A DNA stretch of 64,000 bases from Imbricaverruca yamaguchii (Eukaryota > Arthropoda > Thecostraca > Neoverrucidae), in contig JAOTOL010001524.1 in assembly GCA_034440575.1 (NCBI GenBank), forward strand, positions 509,501-573,500. The letters are read 5' to 3'. The number at the start of each line of letters is the position of its first letter. Position 1 is the stretch's first letter. Under the pieces are notes generated by a model. The model ran no database searches. It had not been told where the DNA came from and worked only from the letters and a program-made list of their open reading frames with translations. Below, one piece after another: positions 1 through 12,507 of the stretch. The translations under genes were made by a program, and so were the position numbers.

Positions 1-2240
1 TGAATCTCCAGAACTGGCGCGATTTCCGCTCAGTGCTGGCTAACGCTTGATAGCGAGGAGCAGGAGCACCGTGTTGGCCACGTAAAGCGCCAACTGGATA
101 CGTTACGACTTGAGCAGCGGCGCGTTCATCTTGGCTGCAGCCAGGGTTTCTAGAAGTGGTGTAGATAGGGACGAATCGGGTGGCCGTCATTTAATCCTCA
201 TGCCAAACGCATCAGCACATTGCGTTTGCATTCACGAGCTGAATTGTGGATTGCTTCTGACAAGGTCTGTTAATTCTGACAAAGTCCGACGAGGTCAAGT
301 TAATTCATTTGTTTTCATCCAGGATCTTGTGCAATAAGAATTTCAAGAAATACATCAGAAAAGTTAGCGATGTCAAGACATCCGCTATTTTTGTTACTAA
401 AAACTATCGGACACACCCAAAAAGGCACAGGCACTAGTTGGTCTGAACTCGACTATCGCTTTCCTAATCCTTTCGGCGTGTCCAATATCTACAACACACT
501 CGCAACACCTGGGAAACATTCGCCAATCTAATCACCAATTTTACCGGAATATGTTGCATCGAATCGGCCGAAATATACCTGAGCATCCATAATTTACATC
601 ACGAAACAACTCATTTTCGGTTAGTTGTTAGCGACTTGTGATTTAGAGCGCTTCGACCACGATATATGATCACTTAGCGTCCATAATGTTCACTTAGCAC
701 GCCAGACTCCTATCAGTGGTTACTGAGGTGAGTATGTGGCATGAAATCCGATCGCTCTCAGGTGTCTGAATATGTTTCCAGAATGCATTATTTCCGAGTT
801 ATCTCCTAGCACGTCGCGGTAAGTTAGACATCGCATCATATTTCCATCAAACAATATTCGCTTCTTTGAGAAGTTGGCAGGCACATGTCGTACCGTGAGG
901 GTTGCTAGGTAGAGGGATCATTTCGGTCTATCATTGCCGCAGAGAAGGTATTGGTGGATAGCGTGTGTGGTCGATACGGAGCCTACGCAGCGACACCTCA
1001 TTACTCCCCGGATCTGCGATAGCACAATGACCAGTCTCCAAGGTGAGGCTTTATTCGATGCTGCATATCGTTGGTCAGTCTCCTCCAAGTGCCCTGTCAC
1101 TTAACATTAATGTAGGATGCAATTTCAGAGATGTGGTCCCTGGTTGGAAGTTGTAAAACGTGTGTTGGAGTTTTTTGGGCTGCCCATTTAGCTGCGGAAT
1201 CGGCCGGCTCGGTACGGTATATTCCGACATGGCTTGGTATGCAGCGTAAACGAACGCTTCTCCAGTCTCGTTACAAAGTAGTAAGGCTTGACAGAATAGC
1301 GAGCAGAAGAGGATATGTGTCTGAGGGTCAAGCGACAGTCAAACTGTACCCCAAGGAACTTCGCGATTCGGTGTACAGGACTATATTTGCCATATAACTT
1401 CGTGTTCAGTTCTTTAGAGCACCGCCTGCAACATCTGTGCATTGCAACCATTTTATCTGTCAAAATTCGAGCCTCCCTGACCGGGCTTTCGGTTCACAAA
1501 TTTGCGACCAATAGTGTGAACAGAACCGTATGCAGTCTGGTAGGAATCTGCTCTAATATCAAGACACTTGATGCCTCATGCAGTCTGAACTCGACTTTTG
1601 CAGTCTGAAGGATACTACTGCGCGCAGGGATGTAGACCTATGGTAGGCATGGTAGCTGGTATGCCCCACAAACATTGGCATTTCCAACCAGAAAATAGTA
1701 TGCTCATCAAACGTTCGGTAAAATAGCGCACCATGCCTCAACCCCCACATATTTATTCCCACTCGACGAGCTCAGGCAAGAACTTCAAATCCCCTCAGAT
1801 ATTTCTTTTTCTAGTTTTTTCTTCTAAGCGAACTTGATTTGTCATGCCAAAGTACTTCCTGTTATAAAGCTAGGACTTAGGCCACATGCATTTAGTGCGT
1901 GACTAAGCATGCAGGTTAAACAAGGAGGCAGAAAGGGAGCTTGAAGAGGCCGTCACCGTAGACGTTACTGCACCTGCCAAGGCTGCATGAAGTATCGGCG
2001 GCAGGTAGTGCAGACTGCTAGTCAGCAATGGCAAAGACATGACCAGACATTTGGACAGCATACTGCTTGCAGCAGCTCCTGAAAATAAATCACCAACGCC
2101 CCAAAGTGCCATCTCTTAATTGCTACTTATTTATTCATGGGAAGCCTTAATGCCATGAATATGACCCGATTAACAAAATTACATGATACTATGCACAATT
2201 ATTACGTACCGCCAAACAATGCCCTTGTCGCTTTTCGGTA
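1..2240. other. Non-coding stretch, nothing recognised
   Basis: No frame longer than about 97 codons is open on either strand, and none resembles a known protein. No tandem repeat, tRNA-like box pair or transposon terminus was found by eye. The composition is mixed and near balanced. It is best read as intergenic or intronic animal DNA. Confidence 0.6.
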
Positions 2241-2244
2241 ACAA

Positions 2245-2345
2245 TTCATGCTCGAAGAATCCTGTTCCTTGGAACCGCCACTCCTCCCCCTCACCCACTC
2301 CTTGGCACGACCAACTCCTGTCCGACTACTTCTCCTCTTCGGCGG
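2245..2345. repeat. Degenerate CT-rich minisatellite, left part
   Basis: Degenerate units around the phrase AACTCCTGTCCGACTACTTC recur here. The same phrase reappears after 3392 as GTCCTGTCTGACTACCTC and related variants. The two parts flank the family A transposon at 2376-3383, so they appear to be one array interrupted by that insertion. The period is roughly 36-40 bp and the units are poorly conserved. Confidence 0.55.
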
Positions 2346-2375
2346 GGTTTTGCCTTGACCTTGTGACTTTGTTTA

Positions 2376-3383
2376 ACACTCGCACGTCCGGTGGTCCTCG
2401 CCAACTTCGCATGTCCGAGGGGGGGGGGGGGCAGATGTATGCCCCCTAAGATCTCTAAAACTATGCTAGCTAGCGACAAACCTAAAACGGCCCAGGATAG
2501 GTGGTGACAGACTCTATCGAAAGTGTTCCGGTCATTTTTCGCTTAGGTCAATATTCAGGTCACTGGGTCATCATAGGTCAAGTTCGACCACATCGGGTGG
2601 GACTCTCAGATGTTGACACATCTCAGGACCTGTAACAGATAGAAACAAGCGGCGAACGCTATTCGACAGTCCTTGAAATGTGCTATCGACAATAGGCGGT
2701 GCGATTTAAGGTCAGGTCAACGGAAACTATGACCTCATGTCAAGGTCATGAAATAGCCTAGGGAAAGCATGTAATGCATCAATCGACACATCTTGGCGAT
2801 ACAAGTACAATGACGGAAATTTCAGCCTTATAGCTTAATGCAGTGCGATACGATGCGCAGAAATGTGTAGTGATCTCATGTGACCTCAGATGACCTTGAT
2901 GAGGTCACTGAGCAAAAATGTCAGCGGCAACATTGATCATAGCTTCCAACTACACGCCACAAACGTTGTGAGATCATTCTGAGAGCAAATATGTAACCAG
3001 GGAACATTTATGTATTTTACAATAGCCCTATAATGGGGAAGCCATGGCTGCGACCTGACCTCAGGTCAATGCTACGAGAAAACCCAATCTATACATATAT
3101 TATGGTCCCTGATAAGATCATGACGTGTTATAAGTTTGAAATCAATCGCCCAATTATTGCGGAAGTTATGCCACCTAGAACTCCGAGTGTAGTTGGGTCA
3201 CTTCGCCTGACCTGGTGACCTAAACTAAGATGACCCAGGGTTAAAACTGTATGAGGATATGCGGAAAAGACTAGTGAGCAGCCATGCGAGGTTTGGCCTT
3301 GTTAACTCAATTAGTTTGGCGGAAAACTATGAAAACCCGCAGGAGGGGGAGGGGGGCAGGTATCTGCCCCCTGGACGTGCGCG
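2376..3383 (+). mobile_element. Family A DNA transposon, copy 1, non-autonomous
   Basis: This ~1,008-bp element has short terminal inverted repeats: it starts ACACTCGCACGTCC and ends GGACGTGCGCG. It is bordered on each side by TA. A second copy in opposite orientation lies at 38888-39903. Each end carries a subterminal 18-bp palindrome or near-palindrome (2428-2445 and 3353-3370, form GGGGCAGATATCTGCCCC), and the left one follows a run of about 13 G. The interior has no transposase-like frame. It contains about 18 GGTCA or TGACC pentamers, where about two would be expected by chance. TA duplication with short inverted termini fits a Tc1/mariner-type MITE, but the superfamily is an inference. 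It has inserted into a minisatellite. Confidence 0.85.
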
Positions 3384-3391
3384 TATTAATG

Positions 3392-3612
3392 ATATCACTA
3401 ACTCCTGTCCGTGTATCTCTACCATCTCCTGCCCCTGTACCCATGCTCCATAACGTCGCCAGCTCCTGCCCAACTACCTCTGTTCCGAGGCACCGCCAGG
3501 TCCTGTCTGACTACCTCTGCCCCATAGCATGGCCAGCGCAGCTCCATGCCGCTCAGCCCCTGTCCCAAGACACCGTCCAGCCGTCGGTAATACTGCGAAT
3601 CCTCGCCACATG
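3392..3612. repeat. Degenerate CT-rich minisatellite, right part
   Basis: Repeats of the type CACCGCCAGGTCCTGTCTGACTACCTCTGCCCC, each somewhat diverged, continue the array seen before 2376. About five to six units can be picked out. The open frames that cross it are by-products of the repeat. Confidence 0.55.
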
Positions 3613-3938
3613 ACCTCATCCATCAGACGCCGAATTAAACATGCATGGGTTGTGTAGTGAGCTTGTCGCGCCTAAATGAGAATCCTTTAATTGGGTCTCG
3701 AAGCCCGAAAAATAGGACTTGCATATTTCTGTACGGATAGTCCAGAGTTCTTGTGATAGCCACACGAAAGATTCAGAGTACTCTTGGCCCTCTTCGGAAG
3801 CTTGCCACTCTGAAGCTAAATACACTTGAATAATCAGACGAAAAACAATGGACGCCCAAATTTCTCCGGAGAGCATGAGAGGCGAACAGCTACATCCTGA
3901 CAACCGACCACGCCAATGGCATCTCGTGGATCTCGCCC

Positions 3939-4199
3939 GCCAGACCCCACCTCACCTCGTGACCGGCGACCCCGCTGACCTTTGCGGCGACACGGCGTCG
4001 CCAGGGTGGCCAAAGACTCACATTTGCCAGACCCCACCTCACCTCGTGACCGGCGACCCCGCTGACCTCTGCGGCGACACGGCGTCGCCAGGGTGGCCAA
4101 CGACTCACATCTGCCAGACCCCACCTCACCTCGTGACCGGCGACCCCGCTGACCTCTGCGGCGACACGGCGTCGCCAGGGTGGCCAACGACTCACATTC
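3939..4199. repeat. 87-bp tandem repeat, three units
   Basis: Three nearly identical 87-bp units begin at 3939, 4026 and 4113, each opening with GCCAGACCCCACCTCACCTC. Since 87 is 29 codons, three frames on both strands stay open through the array and give apparent proteins of 100-185 residues with 29-residue repeats. These are not supported as genes: the repetition is equally good at the DNA level, and the flanking parts of the frames resemble nothing known. Confidence 0.9.
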
Positions 4200-6720
4200 C
4201 GCCCGACGCACCGGCCGCAGATGGAATGGCCTCATCTCGAACCAGACGAGAATGGATGGCCGCGGACGCTGACACTGTGCACAATGTGCGGTCGGCGGCC
4301 GGCTCGGTGGTGGGCCGGCGGCCGGGACCCGCCACGACGGACGGAGACACCGCAGGCCGACCGACCAACGCCGGTAATGAGAGCTCACTGGGGACCTCCG
4401 GGTGATAAACGACTAATTTATCCGGTTGCAGCCGTCCGAACGGCCACCGTGCGCCCCTCAACGCCGGAGCGCGCCGCGGACACGGAGAAAGGGCCAATTT
4501 ACTTCCAGCGGATTGCATGCCGGGGTGTAAAACCGCAGCCCGCTGGTTGCCCCCGCAGATTGTTCCAGAGTCGTTGGCACCAGATGTTGAGCATGACTGT
4601 TGAATGCAGCTTGCACCATCATCCTTCTGAGATGTTTGCATGCTCACTCTGATGCGAACATTTCGTTCATGACATGTCTTTGTAAGCACAAATGCAAATG
4701 TTGATCACGGTTAATTCATAGCCACAGCCAGAGGTGATAACACCGAACTTATCATGGCGCTCGCGGTTGCATAGGGAGATATATTATACTTATGATTGCT
4801 AGCATCGATAGATCAACCAAGCTAGCTGGAGGCGACAACGTGGACCTTCAGGAAGAAGGTATTTATTGACGGCAGTAAAGGTGTTCCTCTTTTATTATGC
4901 AAACTGGCTTGACGATGGGCACTGCATCGATGGAACATAGAGTTCACAGATATGGCGAAATCAAGCCGTCACAATTATCTTGGGACACACTTTCACTCAC
5001 TGCCTATGAGTTTGTTTGTGTTCCCATTAGTATTTGATTTAGCTTATTCAATATTGGCCAACAAAAACTAGCTGGGGGAGGGAGCTAACAATCAAACACC
5101 AACGCAAAGCAAACCTACCGATACCAGGTATTGGCTGTTCCAAGCGACAACCGTATGCGTAGGTTGTCAGTTATTCTCAAGTTGAGGATGTAGATGATTT
5201 CCAATTTTATCACCACCTTCCATACAGGCTTTCATATCTGTTTAGGTAGCTGTATTCCTGAGTCATGATAGTTCCATTGATATACTCCTAGGAGTGCCAT
5301 TGCTATTGGAGGAGTTGCAAAGAGAAGCCGCATGTCTACCGCGCAGACAGTATGCATGCGTCGAATGCCTCGATGCTGCTAAGCACTGGGATGCAATGTT
5401 TTATGACTAGCTTTGAACAAACTAAGAGCCAAGCGACTTTTATTTAAAAAAGGAATTACTTCCACACATCTCTACCACCGCCGACGAAATGCAGCTAAAT
5501 GCAGCCATCCATATTTTAGACAAGTGTGAGATGTCATTGCGTTGCTGGGAAAGCATAAGCACATTTATTGGATAAATAATATATTTGTTTTCCGACTGTG
5601 TGGTGAGCTTTGCGCCTGTTGAATCTTACATTCACAAATGATACCGGGGGACATGTCCTGGAATTCACGTACTGCGCGTACGCACTGGGACCATAGCTCA
5701 AACAGCTTCAGACAATCAGGTAAGGACTGTGTTCTGAACCTTCTGGTCCGGCCAAAAATTGAATGATGAAAACATCTTCCCATCCTGTTTTTATGTTGTT
5801 CACCGTGCATATGTTATGCTATAAATACCCAATCAACGATTTTTGTATCTCTTGTTTGAGCTGAGGGCTCCGCAATACTTTTGTCAGGAAGCCCGTTTGA
5901 CCTCCAGCACGGCCATACGCGCATATGCTTTGGCTTTCACAAAGGTGATCATGTTGGCCGTTGTGTGTGAACAGCTCGAATGGCTTGTTTCCGAGCACGA
6001 ATGGCATTCCGGCACTCGGAGTCCACCACGGGACTGGGGTGTGACGGGACGTCCCAGAGGTCACCGGGACACACACGTGGCGGTCGTCTCGAGGATCGTC
6101 GCTGTAAAAATAACCACCCAGGGTGGATGATTGTTGCGGTCGTGAGATAACTTTGCTCGCAATCTCGCCTCAGACTCACTTCACTCCAGTTGACCATTCG
6201 GAAGTTCCACCTCGGAGGCCCCATGCCAAGGACAGCTCCAATTTTGTAGCCCAAACACACTTGGAGGTGGTCGCCTCCTAGCGGATCGTTGTTGACAGAT
6301 CAAGCAAAATGTTCGGCTAGTTGCGGGGAGCAAATGTTCAGAACTTAGACCTCTTGCTGAACTGTGCTCTTGGACGGTTAAGTAATGTCCGTGGGAGAGC
6401 CTGCATTGAAAAATACCTACTTGGCACAAGTAAAGCGTTCCTGGAGATCTAACATTAAAATTCCAAGGTCTACCGAGGGGAGAAAAAGCCCAGGTGGCAT
6501 GTACGTGAGCACAGGCTTACTAGGCGATCACTGAAGGTCACACGGGCACCAACTGCCTGCAGCGACGTGCACGGGTATCTGCTGCGCCCGTACGCTATGG
6601 TGCACCGCCAGCATGGTTCCACCATGTGCTACATGGTGGAGATGTCTGTGAGAGTCGGCATGTCCTTGCCGGAGACAGTCACTTAGCGAGCAATAGGCCC
6701 TGGAGCATATTGCTCTAACA
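4200..6720. other. Non-coding stretch; GC-rich to ~4560
   Basis: Positions 4200-4500 are rich in GC and CpG (repeated GGCCGG and CCGACC words) and continue the composition of the preceding tandem repeat. From 4560 on the composition is ordinary. No protein similarity, RNA gene or transposon end was recognised. Confidence 0.5.
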
Positions 6721-6742
6721 CTATCACCTGGACAGGTGATAG
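6721..6742. repeat. Perfect 10-bp inverted repeat
   Basis: CTATCACCTG and CAGGTGATAG are exact reverse complements separated by two bases. The structure could extrude as a small hairpin and contains two CAGGTG-type E-box words. It is not followed by a T run, and no function is claimed. Confidence 0.8.
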
Positions 6743-8735
6743 TTTTGCCTCTTGTAGACAGACAGCGGCGGGGCTTCGCTGGGATATAGCGGCCTGCAGG
6801 TTGGTAAAACTGACTCTAAAACCATGTACGTTGCACTTTAAGACTAAAGAGGGCATTTCGGTGGTTAACGAGATTAGTGCTGGTGTGCATGTCTAGATTT
6901 ACCTGCAGCGACTGCCGTCCGAGTGCTGCCTCGGGTGGCTGCTCGGATGCTCACCGAGCGACTATGTCCTCGGGAGTGATCGCGGTATACCGCCCTCAGG
7001 AGGTGAGGCCGTCCAGAGCAGCACGTGCTTCTCAGCGCGCACCACATCGCCCGACCCCACCACAGGTGAAGTGCTCAACCGAGGCGGTGGTGGTGGCGGA
7101 CCAATTTCAGACCCGGTCAGCCTGTGGTGTAGGAGGTCCAGATGGACCAGCGACTCCCCTACATGGCGAAGGTGGAGGAGTTACCGCTGGGTGCCGGCCC
7201 CCGGACCTCGATCCCGAGGGAACGGACATACGTTGAGCTGAGCGCCCTTGGGCCTCCAAGTCTTGGGCTCCAAGGCGCATTTCAACTCTTCGGACGTTTG
7301 TCATAACCACCAGGGGGTGTATGGAAGCATGCAGAAAAGAGCGGTTAGTGGACTGGCATGCTAAAGTCGGGTAGTACGTTGTGGTTCTTGGTTATGTTGG
7401 AGATGGAATGTGTGTAAGCAGCTTATAAGGAGTTTGGTACACTGAATGGCGCTGTGGATGGCATGAATGTCCGTTGGAGGCGGACATGAGGATGGACTGG
7501 TTTGGGGCATGTTGAGTATTGGTGGATGGAAGGATTGAATATGTGGCCGATAATGTTGACGCTGATGACATGCTGGAGCGTTTCCTCCACTGTGCCAGCG
7601 TTCTCCACTCCCATTCGATGTGTAAGGTGGTGTGTGATGAAACACTTAGTGGCGCCGATGTGCCCGCCAAGGTGGTGGAAATCTGTGCGAATAATTTGGA
7701 CGCCAGTGATGAGATATCATCTGTTCCAAGAGGGTGGGATGTTGGCGAGAGGACAGGCACGCCAAAGTTCCGAAGAAGAATGCTTATTTGCTTGATGGGG
7801 TCACTTGTTTTTCTATTCGTGCGCTGTGGAGCCAGTGCAGATATTTTAACTTTCGTTGCATACGAGATTGTCGGGTAGGACTTTTCATAAACTTATCTAG
7901 TCTCTCGAAGTGTGATTGTCTTCGTATACTTTATGGATATTATCTCCTTTTCCTTCATGTACCTTATGCAGTGTGATGAAGTGTGGGATCTTGTCTCCTC
8001 CTGCAGTTCGTGCAGAAGGCAATTGCGAAGATGCAATATTCACTGGTATAGTTGTAGGAAGCAATCTACCACACACGGAGCGATTTCGGCAATCCTGGCT
8101 GGCATGACCGAACTATTGAAACTAAAAGAATCTCGTTGGATTGCGGAGAAAAGCACTTATCTTGACACGAATGTAACCCACCCGATTTTCTGCGGGATGA
8201 TCAGCAGAGTGTTAGGATCATATTGTTTGTTGTGATCATGTCCGCACCTCCCCTCACCTTTACCTTACATGCCCCAATCTCCCGAAACTCAGACAGTCCA
8301 TCCATGATTTATTCCTCTGGCGCATCTCTGAAGTCAAAGCACTTGATCACGCCTCGTGAGGTTTTCTTTGTTCTGTGTAGCTCTATGATACTTAGAATGG
8401 TCTCGTCGACTCTCCTGACACCTTCCCGAACACTACAGATGAACTCGAAGATCTGCCATGCAGTCTCCACCTGTCCTGTTAGAGAGAATTCCACCTCTCA
8501 GGCACTGCCCTCCACATTTTTACAGCGGACAGCTTTCCCAAACCGGTCGCACCCTCGTCGTCTATGAAAGGGCGACAACGATGCGATGGGCTTCGTCTGT
8601 CCTAAAACGATAAGAATATGGGGGACAGAAGAACTATTGGTCTGGCTCACACGCGAGGGACCAGGCGGGATGTTTTTGTCTGCTGGTACCATGCAGTGTT
8701 GTTTCAACTCCTCGGGTGTTCCGCCAGATGGAGGA
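6743..8735. other. Non-coding stretch, nothing firmly recognised
   Basis: Several 90-130 codon frames overlap on both strands (for example 7392-7760 minus and 7519-7878 plus), but none has a recognisable motif. On the minus strand near 8540-8580 one frame reads LSPFIDDEGATGLGKL. This faintly recalls the PF-DDDG segment upstream of the integrase of BEL/Pao retroelements, but it is too short to call. Confidence 0.4.
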
Positions 8736-9260
8736 CCTCCCGGGGGGGGGGGGGGTCTGTGCCCCGTGGACGGGAGGCGCCAGAAGCCCGAGGAGGCATA
8801 CGTGGTAAGCGATGCCACCACCAAGCCAAGAAAGAGAGACTCACCGTTCCGACCGGGATCCAGCGTCTCCCACCCCTTAACCATAGCCGGCCGGTCCGGG
8901 AAGCACTAGGCTGAAGCCCTGGCCCCCGGACCAAGGCCACCTGCCACTTGACCCGAATTGGGCCCTACGGGCCCGCCCGCCCCTCCGGAATATTGGGACC
9001 AAAGAGGCGTGTCGGTCTCTCACCACAACTGGCACCGTGCGGCGGGTGACCTCAAACACCAGGACTCTGTCAACTCTGGGGGACGGACCAAGGGGGCGCG
9101 GCTACCCCGATCAAACTGAGCGGACCAGTAGACCAGGCAAAGCCGCCCTACCCGCTCGTAACAGGGAGCGGCTGGTGTTTCAGGATTGGATGAGGAACAC
9201 AACCAGCGATGTTGGCAATGGGCGGACAATGGGATGGGAGAGAAAAGGATAAAAGGATAG
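8736..9260. other. GC-rich patch with a G13 run
   Basis: About 500 bp are markedly GC-rich and begin with a run of about 13 G after GGACCTCCC, followed by TCTGTGCCCCGTGGACG. The local arrangement (G run, then a short CCCC block) resembles the subterminal parts of the DNA transposons in this window. No second end or TA-flanked terminus was found, so this is not called as an element. Confidence 0.4.
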
Positions 9261-11862
9261 ACAGCTAGAGTCCGCGGGCTTGCTAAGCACGTCGCCAGCC
9301 GAAGCTTGAGCCCTTACGGACGTGTCCATAGATTGGGATACACATCAGTTGCACACTATCCCCGAGTTCTTATCTTTTCCAAAAAGCACTACATGCTTGC
9401 ACAAAACATTTATACAACCATGCTGGAATCACTTATATCAAACAGAAAATGAGAACACAAAGCAAACCAAATAGCGTTATGCGAAAGATAATACTAGTCT
9501 TACATGGCGCTCATTGTAGCTTGCAACGTTTCACTGACAACCAAATCGCGAGCATACTACCTGGATCATGCTGGTGCATTGGTGACATGATTAATTTTCA
9601 GTTATAATTATGCTGTTCACTTAGCACCTCATTCCAACCAAATCTTGCTTTCCCTGCTAATGTACTTCTCAAACACCCCTGTCACGGGCTCGCTATGCTA
9701 CATTGCCGCCAAATTTTGCAGGTTTTCGCATGTGGTCAGCATGTAAAAGGAGACGTTTCCGAGAGGTGCTAACATATATGCCCATTGCGTGGTATGCTAT
9801 AAACTCTAGCGTGAGGCATGCTAAGCTGATTGGGTTTAAAGCCTTCTGATCTAGCAGTTACTTCGTGGGGATGCTATTGACACAATTTTGTTTGCATTGT
9901 ATGCCAACGCTTAGGCATGCCGCGGGTACTGAATATTTTGTAGTGTTCGATGGGCAGGGCAGATGTCTAATTACGGGTGGTTGGTCATGGAAGCCAGCAA
10001 GTGCATGCTAGGTCACCAAGTTGTGACGTCATGTATGGAGACGTCTTCGACGCATGTTTGCATGGATCGTTGCATTACCCGCTGTACTATGCTTAATGTG
10101 TCCAGGTGATTAACAAATTATGTTCCCGCAGATTTTCTCAGACCACGTTGTCCTTCAGGTAACTTGTAAAAGTAGAATAGGGTCATTTTAGCTTATTGGA
10201 TTTCGCCTGTTTTATCTCTGATTCCTGTTTTAAGCGACCTACCTTGGAACAGTCACAGACTAACACCAAGGATAACACATTTGATACAGACGGATCCGTC
10301 TCGTTACACAAATAGCTTATTCCTGGCAAGTTGCCATCTTAATTATCTTCTGTTGGTCATGCAGGAAATACTCGTGCACACATTAATCACGTGATCTCTT
10401 GATCTGGGTAAAAGTTCTTCGAAACGCTATGCGAGAATTTGCGCTGCAGTGTGAACTTTACCGTGAGGCTCTATTAGGGAATGGAATCCGCGGCAGCCAG
10501 TAGTTTGCCAATGTTCTAAAGCCAGCGGATATGCATGTCCCCGAAGAATAAACCACACGGTGCCTTGCAGCTAAATCTATTGAGAGACGGTGCATTGAAT
10601 GACTAGAGAATGGTCCCGCCCCGGAAACCCCAAGTATACTGCGGGATATTATCTCGCAGACTTCGACTTTGGCGTGTCTTGGGCCGGCTCGGCGATGGAG
10701 GCATTGTTTTCACACTCGAACTTTGGCAATGATTCACATGAGTGGCCCTTGGACAACTTGGGAAAATGATTCGACGTCGAGGTGTGTGGAGAATTAGTCT
10801 TGTCCAAGTTCAGGAGGATCGCTGGGTGTGCTGAGACCAACTCTGTCGGCCCGGCAATAGAAAACCGCATACTCCAATCGCTCTAGGGCACAATTGAGAC
10901 AAATCGTGTATGTCATACATTTATTTCCACGCATAATTACACATATTTGTTTTGACACTTTCATATTCATTTGTGTTATGCGTCCACCTATTACTTGCTT
11001 CAGTTATGGAGCTTGTGTTATTACGCACTCATCGCATGAACTTGTTATATTCCCATTTAGTTCCTACATCCTTGAGCTCGACATTCCATACTATTTTGGA
11101 GAGCGGGTACTTGCCCCACCCCACGATGTCTCGGAGGTTTAGCATGGAATGGGCGGTGTTGACTGGAAATACTGGCATGGATCACTCTATTTGCCTCCCC
11201 CCCCCCCACAAATCGTGTTGGAAAACTTCCCCTGGTTGCATCTACATATACGCTTTGGGGTCCATTGTGCTCTAATTTTACCTCGTGTCGATACAAACGT
11301 CCATTTCATAAGTTCGCTGCATCATGCCATGCATCGTTCTATTCTAGAACGTGATATGTTGCTGCGGCACATGGAAGCAAAGTAATTCCGAGAATATACC
11401 TTGCTCCTTCATTTGCGCGACACATTACAACGTATTTTTACATTCAGGATACATGTTGTCATAAAAGTGACGCAAAGCAGCTATTTTGGTTCTATTTTTT
11501 CATCAGGGTGCAACACATATCAATCCGGACGCAGGTATTTCAGAAGACGATTTCGCCATTTCCCCGTGTGTCGGATTTAATACCATCTGGGCGGACAAGC
11601 ACGAAATGTATTTGCTGGAATTTGACGTCTTCGCTTATTAAATCGGGACAGCTCTTCCGCCTCTTATCAGAAATCCATTTCTCTGTGATGTACGCTGCCT
11701 ATTAACACGCCTTTGCGTTTGCGGCCAAAGGACGGTCGAAGCACGGCATGGTATTGTAGTAAACTCGGCGGCGGTCCGGTACCAAGTTTACGATAACGCT
11801 TCACATTTAAATGTCTCGTCGACTGACTTGCATATACATGTCATTGCTCGACTGGCAATGTT
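9261..11862. other. Non-coding stretch, nothing recognised
   Basis: This is AT-leaning sequence with no open frame over about 107 codons and no recognised motif. A C13 run occurs near 11198-11210. No tandem repeat or transposon end was seen. Confidence 0.5.
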
Positions 11863-11916
11863 ATGGGCGCTGCATGACGAACGTAGTCGATGCGCCTCTA
11901 AACTCAAATAACCAAT
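11863..11916 (+). mobile_element. Solo SINE 3' tail (tail unit 1)
   Basis: This ~54-bp unit starts ATGGGCGCTGCATGACG, continues with AGTCGATGCGCCT and ends CTCAAATAACCAAT. It matches three other solo units (29240-29300 minus, 32935-32994 minus, 58884-58936 plus) along their whole length and shares their start point. The first and last parts (GGGCGC and GCGCCT) can pair as a stem, with GAC/GTC pairing inside. The flanks (CTGGCAATG and CAGCCAATC) give only a weak candidate target-site duplication. Confidence 0.7.
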
Positions 11917-12490
11917 CAGCCAATCGCTTATTAAATCCAGTACCTCATCAAAGTACATCGGGAATACTCAGGTGACCATCTGACACTTATTGTCTCGGAT
12001 TTATAACCTTAATGGAAAATGATTGCATGTTCGATTTCATACATGGTCAGAATGTTAGTCTTGACCCACTAAATTGGGCTGGTTTTTCCGAACTCCATCC
12101 GAATAATGGAACTCCTCGATAATGTCGGAACCGGCTATTTGCCATTCATCTTAATTATGAAATATGCTTCCAAGAAACGAGTAAGCGTTTTCTAAAAATG
12201 TGCAGCACTTTGAAGGATACATCAAGTAACTAGTTATTGTCACATGGCTCCTTGCATATTTTTCAAAACCAATGTTCAAACATCCCGGGTTAGAAGCTGG
12301 GTAGATTTGGAAAGATGTTTCAGCACTAATTTAGTTATCTTTGGAGCTAAGCTTGTATGCTTCAAAGGCGATGTATTTGATGTGCTATTCACGATTCAGC
12401 TTACCTAGCCTGACCATACAACGTGATCTGATCTAAACTTATAACGTTCATATATGAAACTTTTGCACCTATTTTGATCACTTACGCAAT
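11917..12490. other. Non-coding stretch, nothing recognised
   Basis: AT-rich unique-looking sequence lies between a solo SINE tail and the full SINE. No frame or motif was recognised. Confidence 0.5.
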
Positions 12491-12491
12491 G

Positions 12492-12507
12492 ACGTATTCA
12501 TTATGAA
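12492..12507. repeat. Target-site duplication, left copy
   Basis: ACGTATTCATTATGAA here is repeated exactly at 12681-12696. The two copies enclose the tRNA-derived SINE. A perfect 16-bp direct repeat at both borders is the hallmark of LINE-mediated target-primed reverse transcription and fixes the SINE boundaries. Confidence 0.95.

Noticed and set aside
3834..4405. Apparent 184-185 codon proteins on both strands
   Set aside because: 87-bp (29-codon) tandem repeat; no recognisable domain.
8540..8580. BEL/Pao retroelement fragment (LSPFIDDEG)
   Set aside because: Only about nine residues are suggestive, with nothing matching upstream or downstream.
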